A stretch of DNA of 64,000 bases from Caulobacter sp. (GTDB lineage: Bacteria; Pseudomonadota; Alphaproteobacteria; Caulobacterales; Caulobacteraceae), in assembly GCA_030680355.1 (NCBI GenBank), contig JAUXVF010000031.1, positions 372,001-436,000 on the forward strand. The letters are read 5' to 3'. Below are positions 8,367 to 15,862 of this stretch, in pieces. Within the stretch, counting starts at the first letter, position 1, and the number at the start of each line of letters is the position of its first letter. Position numbers and translations under genes: made by a program. The notes beneath the pieces were generated by a model that was not told where the DNA came from, did no database searches, and saw nothing but the letters and a program-made list of their open reading frames with translations.

Positions 8367-8935
8367 CGCGGCTCAAATCTCACTGTGCCCGAATAGGTGA
8401 AGGCCTGGCCGGGCTTGAAGGTGTAGCGGCCGCCGCCCGTGCCGCCGATGCCGTTGACCGGGGTGGTCGATGACTCGGCCCGCGGCGCCGGCAGGTGGGA
8501 GGAAAAATGAAAGTCCTGAAACACGGCCTTGCCGCGTCCGGAGCCGCCGGAAGGCGAGGCGGTCAGGGGGAATTTCTCGGACGATATCGGCTCGACCCGG
8601 CCTGCGGGCAACAACAGCCCGATCAGAATGGCGATGATGCCGGGCTCGGCGGTATCCACCTCGCTGTTGTTGATCAGGCGCAGGGTGAACTCATAGTCGC
8701 CGGGCGGCAGGGTTACGGTGAACTTGCCATTCTGGGGGCTGGTGGTCGCAACGATGCGCCCGGCGCTGTCCCGCACGGTGATGACCAGCTGACGCTCGCC
8801 CGTCGCGCGCTCGGCGGCGGCGGCAGGGCTGGGTGCGGTCGCCATGATGGCGATCGTCAGCGGCGCCAGGCTGGCCACCGCCAGACCGGCCAGGGCGATG
8901 CCGCTGCCCCAGGGCAGAGTCAGGGACCGGTTCAC
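8363..8935 (-). CDS. Secreted beta-sandwich protein of unknown function
   Basis: 190 residues from a GTG at 8935 that overlaps the preceding stop as GTGA; the longer upstream ATG would run back into the previous gene. A hydrophobic N terminus (about 10-35) acts as signal or anchor. A domain with LVITVRDSAGRIVATTSPQNG and LPPGDYEFTLRLINN follows the prealbumin-like pattern. A hydrophobic loop (GIIAILIGLLLPAGRV) lies mid-protein, and the C terminus is a Gly-rich strand region ending TYSGTVRFEPR. Function unknown; it shares context with the surrounding secreted proteins. Confidence 0.68.
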   Translation of the reverse strand: MNRSLTLPWGSGIALAGLAVASLAPLTIAIMATAPSPAAAAERATGERQLVITVRDSAGRIVATTSPQNGKFTVTLPPGDYEFTLRLINNSEVDTAEPGIIAILIGLLLPAGRVEPISSEKFPLTASPSGGSGRGKAVFQDFHFSSHLPAPRAESSTTPVNGIGGTGGGRYTFKPGQAFTYSGTVRFEPR

Positions 8936-9240
8936 TTGGCCACCGGCGTGGACGACAGCTGGCACACGGGCATGCCGGCGATGTCGATGACCTTGCCGTG
9001 CTTCAGTTCGCAGGCGGCCTTGGCGTCGCCGCCGCCACTTCCGCCCATCGCGTAGCCGGAGATGATCACGTTATCGAGTTTGTACTTCAGGTATTCCGTG
9101 TGTTTCGTACCGGCCTTGCGGACCGACGGGGCTGGCTCGCTGTCGGGGGCCCTGGGGGCCTCCGCCGCGTGGCCGGCGACGACCAGGACGCCGAGGTCGA
9201 AAACGAGCGCCCCCGCCAGGATAGCGGCTGATGGTCGCAT
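8932..9240 (-). CDS. Small secreted protein, 'FDLGVLVV' family, copy 1
   Basis: 102 residues starting MRPSAAILAGALVFDLGVLVVAGHA, a signal peptide nearly identical in its core to the copy at 6347-6649. The C-terminal block ACELKHGKVIDIAGMPVCQL retains the two cysteines. It follows the Kre9/DUF5979-like gene at 9279-10196 by 38 bp, the same order as in copy 2. The longer open frame upstream is antisense to that gene's 3' end and lacks a signal. Function unknown. Confidence 0.75.
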   Translation of the reverse strand: MRPSAAILAGALVFDLGVLVVAGHAAEAPRAPDSEPAPSVRKAGTKHTEYLKYKLDNVIISGYAMGGSGGGDAKAACELKHGKVIDIAGMPVCQLSSTPVAK

Positions 9241-9278
9241 GAGGTCGTCCTTTCGATGTGAGCGGCTCCGTCCCCGGA

Positions 9279-10196
9279 TCAACCGGGGCAGACCAGCGTG
9301 TTGCGTACGATGACGGTCGCGCCGTTGCGGCCGGTCTGGCCGCCCGGATAGGAGCGCTCCCACCGACAGGGCCGGGGCAGCAGCGGCGGGTCGGCCTCGG
9401 TGACCGTGCATTCAGCGCCGGCGGCGATCGTCAGATACTGATCCATGCCGGCGGGCGCCGACGGCGTGTAGCTGGCGTCCGGACTCGGCTTGCAGCTGAC
9501 GGTGATCCTGAACTGGCTGGCCGGCGTCGGGAACGACGTGGTGTTGACGATCTCCTTGATGATCCGCAGCCGTCCCGTGGGCGCGGGATCGTCGGGCTTG
9601 TCGCCGCCCGGCTTGCCGTCGTCGGCATAAAGGGTGGCGCCCGTCATAGCCCCGCCGGGAGCGGCGCTGCCGAAGCCGCCGGACGGCTTGCCGCCGCCGG
9701 GTTTGACGGCCGTCGCGACGCCGGCCGAGGCGCCGCTCGGGGCCTCGCCGCTGAAGCCGCCGCCCGGCTTGGTGGCGCAGGAAACCTTGAAGAACGGGCC
9801 ATAGCCCTGGTCGAGCGGCGTCCAGCTGGTCGCGGTTGACTGATACCGGAACACCCGAATCCGATAGGTGGCCGAGGGATCGCAGACCCAGGCGGCCGGG
9901 AAGCTGACCGACGCCTGGCCGGTATTGGGAACGCTGCCGGCGACGATAGAGGTCAGGAAACTGGGCGTCTGGCGTTCCAGCCGGATTTCGATGTTCCCCG
10001 GACCGGGCGTGCTGGTCCATTGCACGTTGATCGGCGCGACCTTGGGCAGGGTGGCGCCGGTCGGCGCGGTGATGGTCATGGCCAGGGCGGCGCTGGCCGC
10101 CAGCCACAATCCGAGCGCCGGGCCAGCCGCCGCGACCCACGCCCGGCGCCGTCCAGGGGCGCGCGCGAGGCGCGTGCGATGACCGATCAGCGACAT
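9279..10196 (-). CDS. Secreted Kre9-like / DUF5979 protein
   Basis: 305 residues from the ATG at 10196, overlapping the upstream gene by 10 bp. It has a signal peptide (cleavage after ALA), then a Kre9/Knh1-like Ig domain (TITAPTGATLPKVAPINVQW; Cys-containing AWVCDPSATYRIRV). Next come a Gly/Pro/Lys linker (about 145-195) and a DUF5979-like domain (LRIIKEIVNTT, ITVSCKPSPD, AECTVTEADPP) ending near NTLVCPG. It is the shorter paralogue of the 415-residue protein at 6691-7938, which has an extra DUF11-like domain. Likely exported and cell-surface or matrix associated. Confidence 0.77.
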   Translation of the reverse strand: MSLIGHRTRLARAPGRRRAWVAAAGPALGLWLAASAALAMTITAPTGATLPKVAPINVQWTSTPGPGNIEIRLERQTPSFLTSIVAGSVPNTGQASVSFPAAWVCDPSATYRIRVFRYQSTATSWTPLDQGYGPFFKVSCATKPGGGFSGEAPSGASAGVATAVKPGGGKPSGGFGSAAPGGAMTGATLYADDGKPGGDKPDDPAPTGRLRIIKEIVNTTSFPTPASQFRITVSCKPSPDASYTPSAPAGMDQYLTIAAGAECTVTEADPPLLPRPCRWERSYPGGQTGRNGATVIVRNTLVCPG

Positions 10197-10540
10197 GGCT
10201 GCGCCCTGACGGTGCAGCTGTAGATCCACTGGAAGCCCGGCTTGCTGGAGCTGCAGTTGCTGGTCTTGTTGGCGGCCTTGAACCAGACTCCATAACCTTG
10301 GCCCCGGCCCGACGCCTTGTTCGACCAGTCCTGCTGGGCCGCCGTCATTGCCGTGTTCTGTTGCGACGAGGTTCCCTGACCGGTGATGATCATCGGCGGC
10401 CCGAACGGCGGCTGTCCGTTCTGGCCTTGCGGCTGACCGCTGGCCAGCAGGCAGGACTGGGTCTGGGCCGCCGCCCCGGTCGCGCAGGCGGCGAGGATGG
10501 CCAGGGCCAGGACGGCCGGGACGAGAGTGGGGGTCTTCAT
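10187..10540 (-). CDS. Small secreted protein of unknown function
   Basis: 117 residues: signal peptide MKTPTLVPAVLALAILAACATGAAA, then a Gln/Gly/Pro/Ser-rich segment and a C-terminal block with three cysteines (SNCSSSKPGFQW, YSCTV, QPC). The AAC in the leader could be a lipobox, but signal peptidase I cleavage after AAA is equally likely. It is the third gene of the operon and overlaps the next start. No family recognised. Confidence 0.65.
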   Translation of the reverse strand: MKTPTLVPAVLALAILAACATGAAAQTQSCLLASGQPQGQNGQPPFGPPMIITGQGTSSQQNTAMTAAQQDWSNKASGRGQGYGVWFKAANKTSNCSSSKPGFQWIYSCTVRAQPCR

Positions 10541-10585
10541 CGACTCTACTCCGTGAAAATGAGCTTCGCGGGCGCGCTTCGGCGC

Positions 10586-11050
10586 TTACCGGGACGGCAT
10601 CGGCGCGGTTTTTCCCCAACGGTCGAAAATTGAGAGCTGGACGCGGATTTCGCCACCGTCCCGGGCGACCGGAATGACCAGGCGACGCCCGGCCTTGTCC
10701 GTGACGACGGTCTTGCCGCCGGTCTGTCCCCACGACCAGGTGCCGATTTCGATATGGCCTCCGATCGCGATCGTGGCGACAGTCGCGCCGCTTTGACTGA
10801 TGGTCGCCTTGGGCCGGTCGCCGTCGAGGATGACGATGGCGTACTTTCCGGCCTTGAGATTGCTGAACACGACCTCGCCCTTCGCGTCGGTCTGCGACTC
10901 GGCGACCCTGATCGAGCCCGGATCGCCTTCGAGGCCGACGGGGATGCCCTGAATGGGCGTGCCGACGGTCGCCCAGGCCAGGGGCGCGACCAGCAGGGCC
11001 AGGGCCGCGCAGGCGGCGCCCAGGGCGGTTCGTCTCGAGAGCACGGGCAT
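10586..11050 (-). CDS. Secreted prealbumin-like protein (GEIRVQL family)
   Basis: 154 residues. The leader MPVLSRRTALGAACAALALLV contains a twin-arginine-like SRRTALG, so export may be by Tat. The mature domain has GEVVFSNLKAGKYAIVI, a prealbumin-like or carboxypeptidase regulatory-like strand pair, and ends with a DGGEIRVQL strand and a short tail. It is a paralogue of the protein at 2893-3267. It starts 11 bp after the CsgG-like gene stop. A structural or carrier role is guessed, not shown. Confidence 0.72.
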   Translation of the reverse strand: MPVLSRRTALGAACAALALLVAPLAWATVGTPIQGIPVGLEGDPGSIRVAESQTDAKGEVVFSNLKAGKYAIVILDGDRPKATISQSGATVATIAIGGHIEIGTWSWGQTGGKTVVTDKAGRRLVIPVARDGGEIRVQLSIFDRWGKTAPMPSR

Positions 11051-11061
11051 GGTGATCCTTC

Positions 11062-11934
11062 CTAATCCAGCTTCAACAGGTCGCCGCGGGCCGGGGCCTC
11101 GCCGCTGACCACGCTGGCCGTCGACAGCCGGTCGCGGACGCTGTCGATGCGGATCGTGCCGATGCGTTGCAGGTCGACGTCCAGCACCACGCCGGTGGAG
11201 GGGTCGGTGAACACCTTGCCCTGGCGATAGACGGTCAGCACCGTGCCGGCCTGAACATTGCGGTCGGCGCCGGCGTTGACATAGACGCGGCCGGCGTCGG
11301 CCTCGATGACCTGGGCCGACCAGGGCACGCGGCGCATGTCGGCGGCGATCATCTCCACGGCCTTGGCGATGGCGTCCTCGCCGGCCTGGCCGATCGGGGT
11401 GGTGTGGAAGGTCCCGCCGCCGGCGGAAGCGCCGGTCCAGTTATTGACCACCCCGGCGTCGGCGCTCGACGACCGGGCCGTCCCCTGGGCCTTGGAGGTC
11501 GAGATCACCTGGCCGGTGCTGGCGTCGACCAGCCGCAGCGAAATCTCCATCACCGCCTTCTGGCTTTTCAGTCCGGCCCGGCCGGCCAGCAGCGAGCCCA
11601 TCGGGCCGCCGACGCCGAGGCTGCTGCCGCCGGCGTTGGCCTCATACTTGGTGACAGCGGCTCGCACCGTGGCGCTGGCGGTGATCCCGCCGGCTTGGGC
11701 GCCCTCGACGACCACGAAGCGGCCGTCGTTGGCCAGGGCTTGGGTCAGCATGGCGGTCATGCCCTCCGCCGTCACCGATCCGCCGACCGCTTCGGTGGCC
11801 AGGAAGGTGTCGACGGCGATGGTCTTCTTCAGCCCGTCATAGGCCGGCGGCGGCGGCGCATTGGCCGCCAGGGCCGGGTGGCACAGGGCCAGGGCGACGA
11901 CGGCCCCGAGGATCAATCGTCGGGAGACAGTCAC
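11062..11934 (-). CDS. CsgG/FlgT-like secretion-associated protein
   Basis: 290 residues from a GTG at 11934 with GAGG five bases upstream; the longer upstream frame has no signal sequence. Signal peptide (cleavage near ALAANA). Residues about 30-200 follow the CsgG/HfaB-type fold (KKTIAVDTFLATEAVGG, GMTAMLTQALANDGRFVVVEG, AVMEISLRLVDASTGQVI), and the C-terminal 80 resemble FlgT-type C-terminal domains (GRVYVNAGADRNVQAGTVLTVYR). The leader lacks a proper lipobox, unlike true CsgG pores. It heads the secreted-protein operon, which suggests an export or assembly role for the proteins encoded downstream. Confidence 0.75.
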   Translation of the reverse strand: MTVSRRLILGAVVALALCHPALAANAPPPPAYDGLKKTIAVDTFLATEAVGGSVTAEGMTAMLTQALANDGRFVVVEGAQAGGITASATVRAAVTKYEANAGGSSLGVGGPMGSLLAGRAGLKSQKAVMEISLRLVDASTGQVISTSKAQGTARSSSADAGVVNNWTGASAGGGTFHTTPIGQAGEDAIAKAVEMIAADMRRVPWSAQVIEADAGRVYVNAGADRNVQAGTVLTVYRQGKVFTDPSTGVVLDVDLQRIGTIRIDSVRDRLSTASVVSGEAPARGDLLKLD

Positions 11935-12051
11935 AGGCGCCTCGTCATCAGCGGAACAGAAAATCGAACGCAGGCCAACCGGGCCAGGCTCGCAACGGGT
12001 CTTGGGGCCGCCACCCTCCCCCGACGGAGACCCACTGACCACCCGCCCTGA

Positions 12052-12069
12052 CTAGTCCGTTCGGACTAG
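12052..12069. promoter_or_regulatory. Perfect palindrome, candidate operator
   Basis: CTAGTCCG-TT-CGGACTAG is a perfect 8-bp inverted repeat with a 2-bp spacer. It lies 17 bp beyond the LuxR-type gene stop and about 118 bp before the CsgG-like gene start, in the only sizeable gap between regulator and operon. The 18-bp dyad fits the size of LuxR/GerE-type operators. It has no T-run, so a terminator is less likely. Confidence 0.45.
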
Positions 12070-12086
12070 CTTCCGCCCGCCCGCTG

Positions 12087-13223
12087 TCACGGCAGGCGGC
12101 CGAGCAGCTGCACCGCATCGGTCTGGCCGCGGGCTCCGGTCTTGCGCAGGATGCTGTGCAGGTGGTTGCGGGCGGTGTTGACCGACATGACGCTGTTGGC
12201 CGCCGCCCGGGTCAGATCGGCGCAGCGCACCAGTTCGATGGCGAAGTCGGCTTCGCGGTCGGTCAGGCCGAACACCGCCCGCAGCGCCTCGCGCGACGGC
12301 AGCCTTGTGACCGCCAGATCCTGTAGATGGATAATGCCCGCAACGACCTGGCCCGACAGGAACCGCTCGCTGGCCGGGGCGGCCATCACCGAAACGACAT
12401 AGGGATGGCGGCCCGACGGCCGGGTGACCAGCATGCGGCTGACCGGGGCCGCGTCGGCCGCGCCGGGCCGGGCCAGGGCGGCGATGATCATCAGCTGCAG
12501 ATGCCGGGTCTCGGGCAGTCGCCGGGTCAGGAAACCGTCGGCGGTCAGGGCCAGGCCGTCCCCGGCCTCGACAATGGCCCGGGCGGCGTCGTTCATGAAG
12601 GTCACCGCGCCCGTGCGGCCCAGCAGGATCAGGCCGTCGGCCTTGCTGGCCAGGGCCTCGAGCAGGGCCGAGCGGGTCGCCGCCTCCCGTTCGATAATCA
12701 GGCCCAGGGCGCAGGCCTGTTCGATATGCGGCGCCAGGCGGCGGAAGGCGGTGATCGCGGTCTCCGAGGCATGGCCTTCCTGGTCCGTCGACAGCACGCT
12801 CAGGGTGGCCCGGACATCGTTGGGCAGACGAAGGTTGAGCCCCAGCTGATAGGTCACGCCCAGCGCGTCGCAAGCCGCCTCGACCCGCGGGTCGCGCCGC
12901 ATGGCCTCGACGTCGAACAGCATGGCGTCGAAATACACCCCCCCGGGCGACGCTGTGTAGAGATAGGCGGACCGCGGATCCTGGGCCATCAGGTCGCTGC
13001 TGTAGTAGTCGAGCGCGAATTCCTTCGTATGCGGGCTGTGAACCTCGACCGCCAGGACGTGATCGGCGGCGTCGCGCAGGTTCAGCACCGCGGCCGTGCT
13101 GCCAAAAATGCCGGCGATATGCTCCAGCGTCGCCGTCCAGGACGTCTCGCCCAGCGCTGCCGCATGCAGCCGGTCCACGATGGCCTCGTGATCATCGCGG
13201 CCCAGGTCAACCGACTGATCCAT
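12087..13223 (-). CDS. LuxR-type helix-turn-helix transcriptional regulator
   Basis: 378 residues from the ATG at 13223 (MDQSVDLGRDDHEAIV). The C-terminal 60 residues form a GerE/LuxR HTH: FGLTDREADFAIELVRCADL, then AANSVMSVNTARNHLHSI and LRKTGARGQTDAVQLL. There is no receiver domain; the N-terminal 300 residues probably hold sensory GAF/PAS-like domains (AVTFMNDAARAIVEA fits a PAS core). It lies upstream of the secreted-protein operon on the same strand and is its likely regulator. The start could also be further upstream at 13304. Confidence 0.85.
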   Translation of the reverse strand: MDQSVDLGRDDHEAIVDRLHAAALGETSWTATLEHIAGIFGSTAAVLNLRDAADHVLAVEVHSPHTKEFALDYYSSDLMAQDPRSAYLYTASPGGVYFDAMLFDVEAMRRDPRVEAACDALGVTYQLGLNLRLPNDVRATLSVLSTDQEGHASETAITAFRRLAPHIEQACALGLIIEREAATRSALLEALASKADGLILLGRTGAVTFMNDAARAIVEAGDGLALTADGFLTRRLPETRHLQLMIIAALARPGAADAAPVSRMLVTRPSGRHPYVVSVMAAPASERFLSGQVVAGIIHLQDLAVTRLPSREALRAVFGLTDREADFAIELVRCADLTRAAANSVMSVNTARNHLHSILRKTGARGQTDAVQLLGRLP

Positions 13224-13451
13224 GTGCGTTTGGCCCCGACCCGATCCATCACCGTGGTCCCAAAGATCGCGCGTGTACAGGGCCGCCTTTCGCCCCCCGG
13301 CCACACGGCCATCGGCCCTGTGTCCTGAAGGCCCGCCCGGGCGCGAAACGGGCCCTATCGTGGGTGACCATCAAGAATCTGTTGCAAACCCCCGTTAGAG
13401 GCCGGGTGCCCGATCAGGAGGTCGGCGTGGGGTAAGAACAGGAATCGACAG

Positions 13452-14738
13452 ATGAACAATCGCTTCGCACTGAAGGCGACCCGGACACTGCTGCTGGGGG
13501 GCGTGGCCACCCTGTCGCTGATGGCCGCCGCCATGCCGGCCCAGGCCGCCGCCGCCAGCGGCGCCAGCGCCGCCGAGATCGCGCAGCTGCGCGCCCAGAT
13601 CCAGGCCCTGTCCGACCGGCTGGCCGCCCAGGAAGCCGCCCAGGCCCGCGCCGAGGCGGCCCAGGCCCGCGCCGACGCCAAGATCCTGACCCTGCCGACC
13701 CAGGCCGAAGTCGGGGCCCTGGCCAGCGCCTCGCCGCCGCCGGCGGCCAAACCCTCCTGGGCCGACAGCACCGTGGTCTCGGGCCGGATGTATTTCGACC
13801 TGACCACCATCAATCAGGAGACCGACGGGAACAAGGTTCACCCGACCGGCACGGGCTTTGACATCAAGCGCTTCTACATTGGCGTTGATCACAAGTTCAA
13901 CGACATGTTCTCGGGCAATGTGACGACCGATTTCCAGTATTCCTCGGCCATTTCCTCGACCGAGGTCTACATCAAGAAGGCCTATCTGCAGGCCAAGTTC
14001 TCCGACGCCCTGACCGTGCGGGTCGGCTCTACTGACCTGCCCTGGGTGCCCTTCTCCGAAGGCCTCTATGGCAACCGCTTCATTGAAAACACCCTGATCG
14101 ACCGCACCAAGTTCGGCACCTCGGCCGACTGGGGCGTGCACGCCTCGGGCAAGCTGGGCGGCATGGTCAGCTACGCCATCGCCGTGGTTGACGGCGCCGG
14201 CTACAAGGCCCCGCTGCGCTCCAAGGGCATGGACGTCGAGGCCCGGGTCAGCATCACCCCGATCGAGAACGTGACCCTCGCCGTCGGCGGCTACACCGGC
14301 AAGCTGGGCAAGTCCAAAGAGGGCGTGACCACCTACCACACCGCCAACCGCTTCAACGCCATCGCCGCCTACACCGACAAGACCGTCCGCGTCGGCGTCG
14401 AGTATTTCAAGGCCGAGGACTGGGGCAATGTGACCAGCGTCGCCTCCGACAGCGCCGAAGGCTATTCAGTGTTCGGCTCCTACCAGATCAACCCCAAGTT
14501 CAACGTCTTCGGCCGCTATGACCGCGTCGAGCCCAACCAGGACACCGTCGCCGGTCGCCAGGACGACTATTACAACGCCGGCGTCACCTACAGCGCCTTC
14601 AAGAACATCGACCTGTCGCTGGTCTACAAGCACGAGGCCGTCGACAAGGGCCCGATCAGCAGCTCCAACGGCACGATCGGCGGGGCCGTCGACGGGTCCT
14701 ATGACGAAGTCGGCGTGTTCGGCCAGTACCGCTTCTAG
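13452..14738 (+). CDS. OprP/OprO-like outer-membrane porin
   Basis: 428 residues: signal peptide ending AAMPAQA, then an Ala/Gln-rich coiled coil (residues about 38-75, AEIAQLRAQIQALSDRLAAQEA) of the kind that trimerises OprP-like porins in the periplasm. A beta-barrel region follows, with alternating aromatic strands from SGRMYFDLTT to the terminal FGQYRF, whose last Phe is the usual outer-membrane assembly signal. Family members pass phosphate, polyphosphate or other anions; specificity here is not determinable. Divergent from the LuxR gene, 228 bp apart. Confidence 0.9.
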   Translation: MNNRFALKATRTLLLGGVATLSLMAAAMPAQAAAASGASAAEIAQLRAQIQALSDRLAAQEAAQARAEAAQARADAKILTLPTQAEVGALASASPPPAAKPSWADSTVVSGRMYFDLTTINQETDGNKVHPTGTGFDIKRFYIGVDHKFNDMFSGNVTTDFQYSSAISSTEVYIKKAYLQAKFSDALTVRVGSTDLPWVPFSEGLYGNRFIENTLIDRTKFGTSADWGVHASGKLGGMVSYAIAVVDGAGYKAPLRSKGMDVEARVSITPIENVTLAVGGYTGKLGKSKEGVTTYHTANRFNAIAAYTDKTVRVGVEYFKAEDWGNVTSVASDSAEGYSVFGSYQINPKFNVFGRYDRVEPNQDTVAGRQDDYYNAGVTYSAFKNIDLSLVYKHEAVDKGPISSSNGTIGGAVDGSYDEVGVFGQYRF

Positions 14739-14766
14739 TCTGGCGCACCAGTCCCGCCAGAACGCG

Positions 14767-14800
14767 ACGGGGACCCCCGCGGGGGTCCCCGTTTGCGTTT
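14767..14800 (+). terminator. Rho-independent terminator of the porin gene
   Basis: ACGGGGACCCCC pairs perfectly with GGGGGTCCCCGT across a 2-base centre, followed by TTTGCGTTT. It starts 29 bases after the porin stop. Confidence 0.85.
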
Positions 14801-15282
14801 GGGGAGGGGCAATCCTGAACGCTTCCCCCTCAAAGGAGGGAGAGGACAGGGATGGGGTTGGCGCTGGCTCTTTGCGTGCGGTGTAAGGGGCTGTGTTTGA
14901 CTGCCGGTGCCGAGGTCGAAGATGGAGCCCCACACCCATCCCCCCCAAGACTCCCTAGACGTATAATCCCGAGACATCGCGGGACATCCGCGAGACTCCC
15001 GCGCCAAATCGGCCGCCCGTCGGTTCTCGCCGGGCCGGGCGGGCCTAGACTCTCCCGATGATCGTGCGACCGACAGATGGACAGTCTTCGCCAGCGCCAC
15101 GGCGGCAAGGGTTTGCGCCGAGGTCCAGGCCGGGCGGGGCAGGGGCTTTCCTGCGTCGTCGCCGTCCCGCGCCGGTCCCCGCGCCCCTGGCCGCGCGGCC
15201 GCGCGCCGGGCGGAGCGGGCGTCCGGCTGTCGCCGCGAGCGCGCGATACTGCAGTGAAGACTTCAGTGACAGGCGGCCGGGG
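14801..15282. other. Gene-free interval with a repeat-like element
   Basis: No convincing coding sequence. Positions 14821-14861 (TTCCCCCTC...GGATGGGGTTGG) resemble the arms of the inverted repeat found in the GTA cluster at 46396-46559. A weak complementary arm (CCCCACACCCATCCCCCCC) is near 14928-14950. The rest, up to the Lrp gene stop, is GC-rich with no clear signals. Confidence 0.5.
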
Positions 15283-15750
15283 TCACACTCCCATCACCAC
15301 CGTGTTCTTGACCTCTTCCAGCACGGCATAGGTCCGCGTCTCGCGCACGCCGGGCAGGTCCACCAGCGTGCCGCCGAGGAAGGCGCGGTAGGCGGCCATG
15401 TCCTCGACGCGGGCCTTGATCAGATAGTCGAAGCCGCCGGCGACCATGTGGCATTCGAGGATCTCCGGGGCCTTGCGCACGGCGGCGGCGAACTGGTCGA
15501 AGGTCTCGGCGGTGGTGCGGTCGAGCTGGATCTCGACGAAGATCAGCAGGGCGCGGTCGATCATCGCCGGGTCGAGCAGGGCGGCGAAACCGGTGATGTA
15601 GCCGCGCTCGCGCAGGCGGCGGAAGCGTTCGTGGCAGGCGGCCGGCGACAGGCCGCAGCGCTGGGCCAGGTCCTGGTTGGTGATGCGGCCGTCGGCCTGC
15701 AGCACCCGCAGCAGGCGGCGGTCGATGTCGTCGAGAGCGGCGAAGGACAT
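15283..15750 (-). CDS. putR: Lrp/AsnC family regulator, probable PutR
   Basis: 155 residues. The ATG at 15750 has GAGG at good spacing; the nearby upstream ATG at 15759 would sit directly on that site. The N-terminal HTH reads LDDIDRRLLRVLQADGR, then TNQDLAQRCGLSPAACHERFRRL. It is followed by the Lrp ligand-binding domain (GFAALLDPAM, ECHMVAGGFDYLIK). It is divergent from putA with a 112-bp gap, the arrangement of proline-responsive PutR activators in alphaproteobacteria. Proposed role: activate putA when proline is present. Confidence 0.9.
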   Translation of the reverse strand: MSFAALDDIDRRLLRVLQADGRITNQDLAQRCGLSPAACHERFRRLRERGYITGFAALLDPAMIDRALLIFVEIQLDRTTAETFDQFAAAVRKAPEILECHMVAGGFDYLIKARVEDMAAYRAFLGGTLVDLPGVRETRTYAVLEEVKNTVVMGV

Positions 15751-15862
15751 TCTGTGCATCCTCGTTATGTCGTCAATTTCTACGGTTTGGCGCGAAAATG
15801 ACCAAGCACATTCGCCGAAGACCGGCGTATCACCGGCACATCTTCGACAGCCGGTTTGCCTC

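Noticed and set aside
9279..10733. Longer 484-residue version of the Kre9-like protein
   Set aside because: The upstream 179 codons overlap the small secreted gene at 10187-10540 in another frame and read as Arg/Pro/Gly noise; the signal peptide begins at the ATG at 10196.
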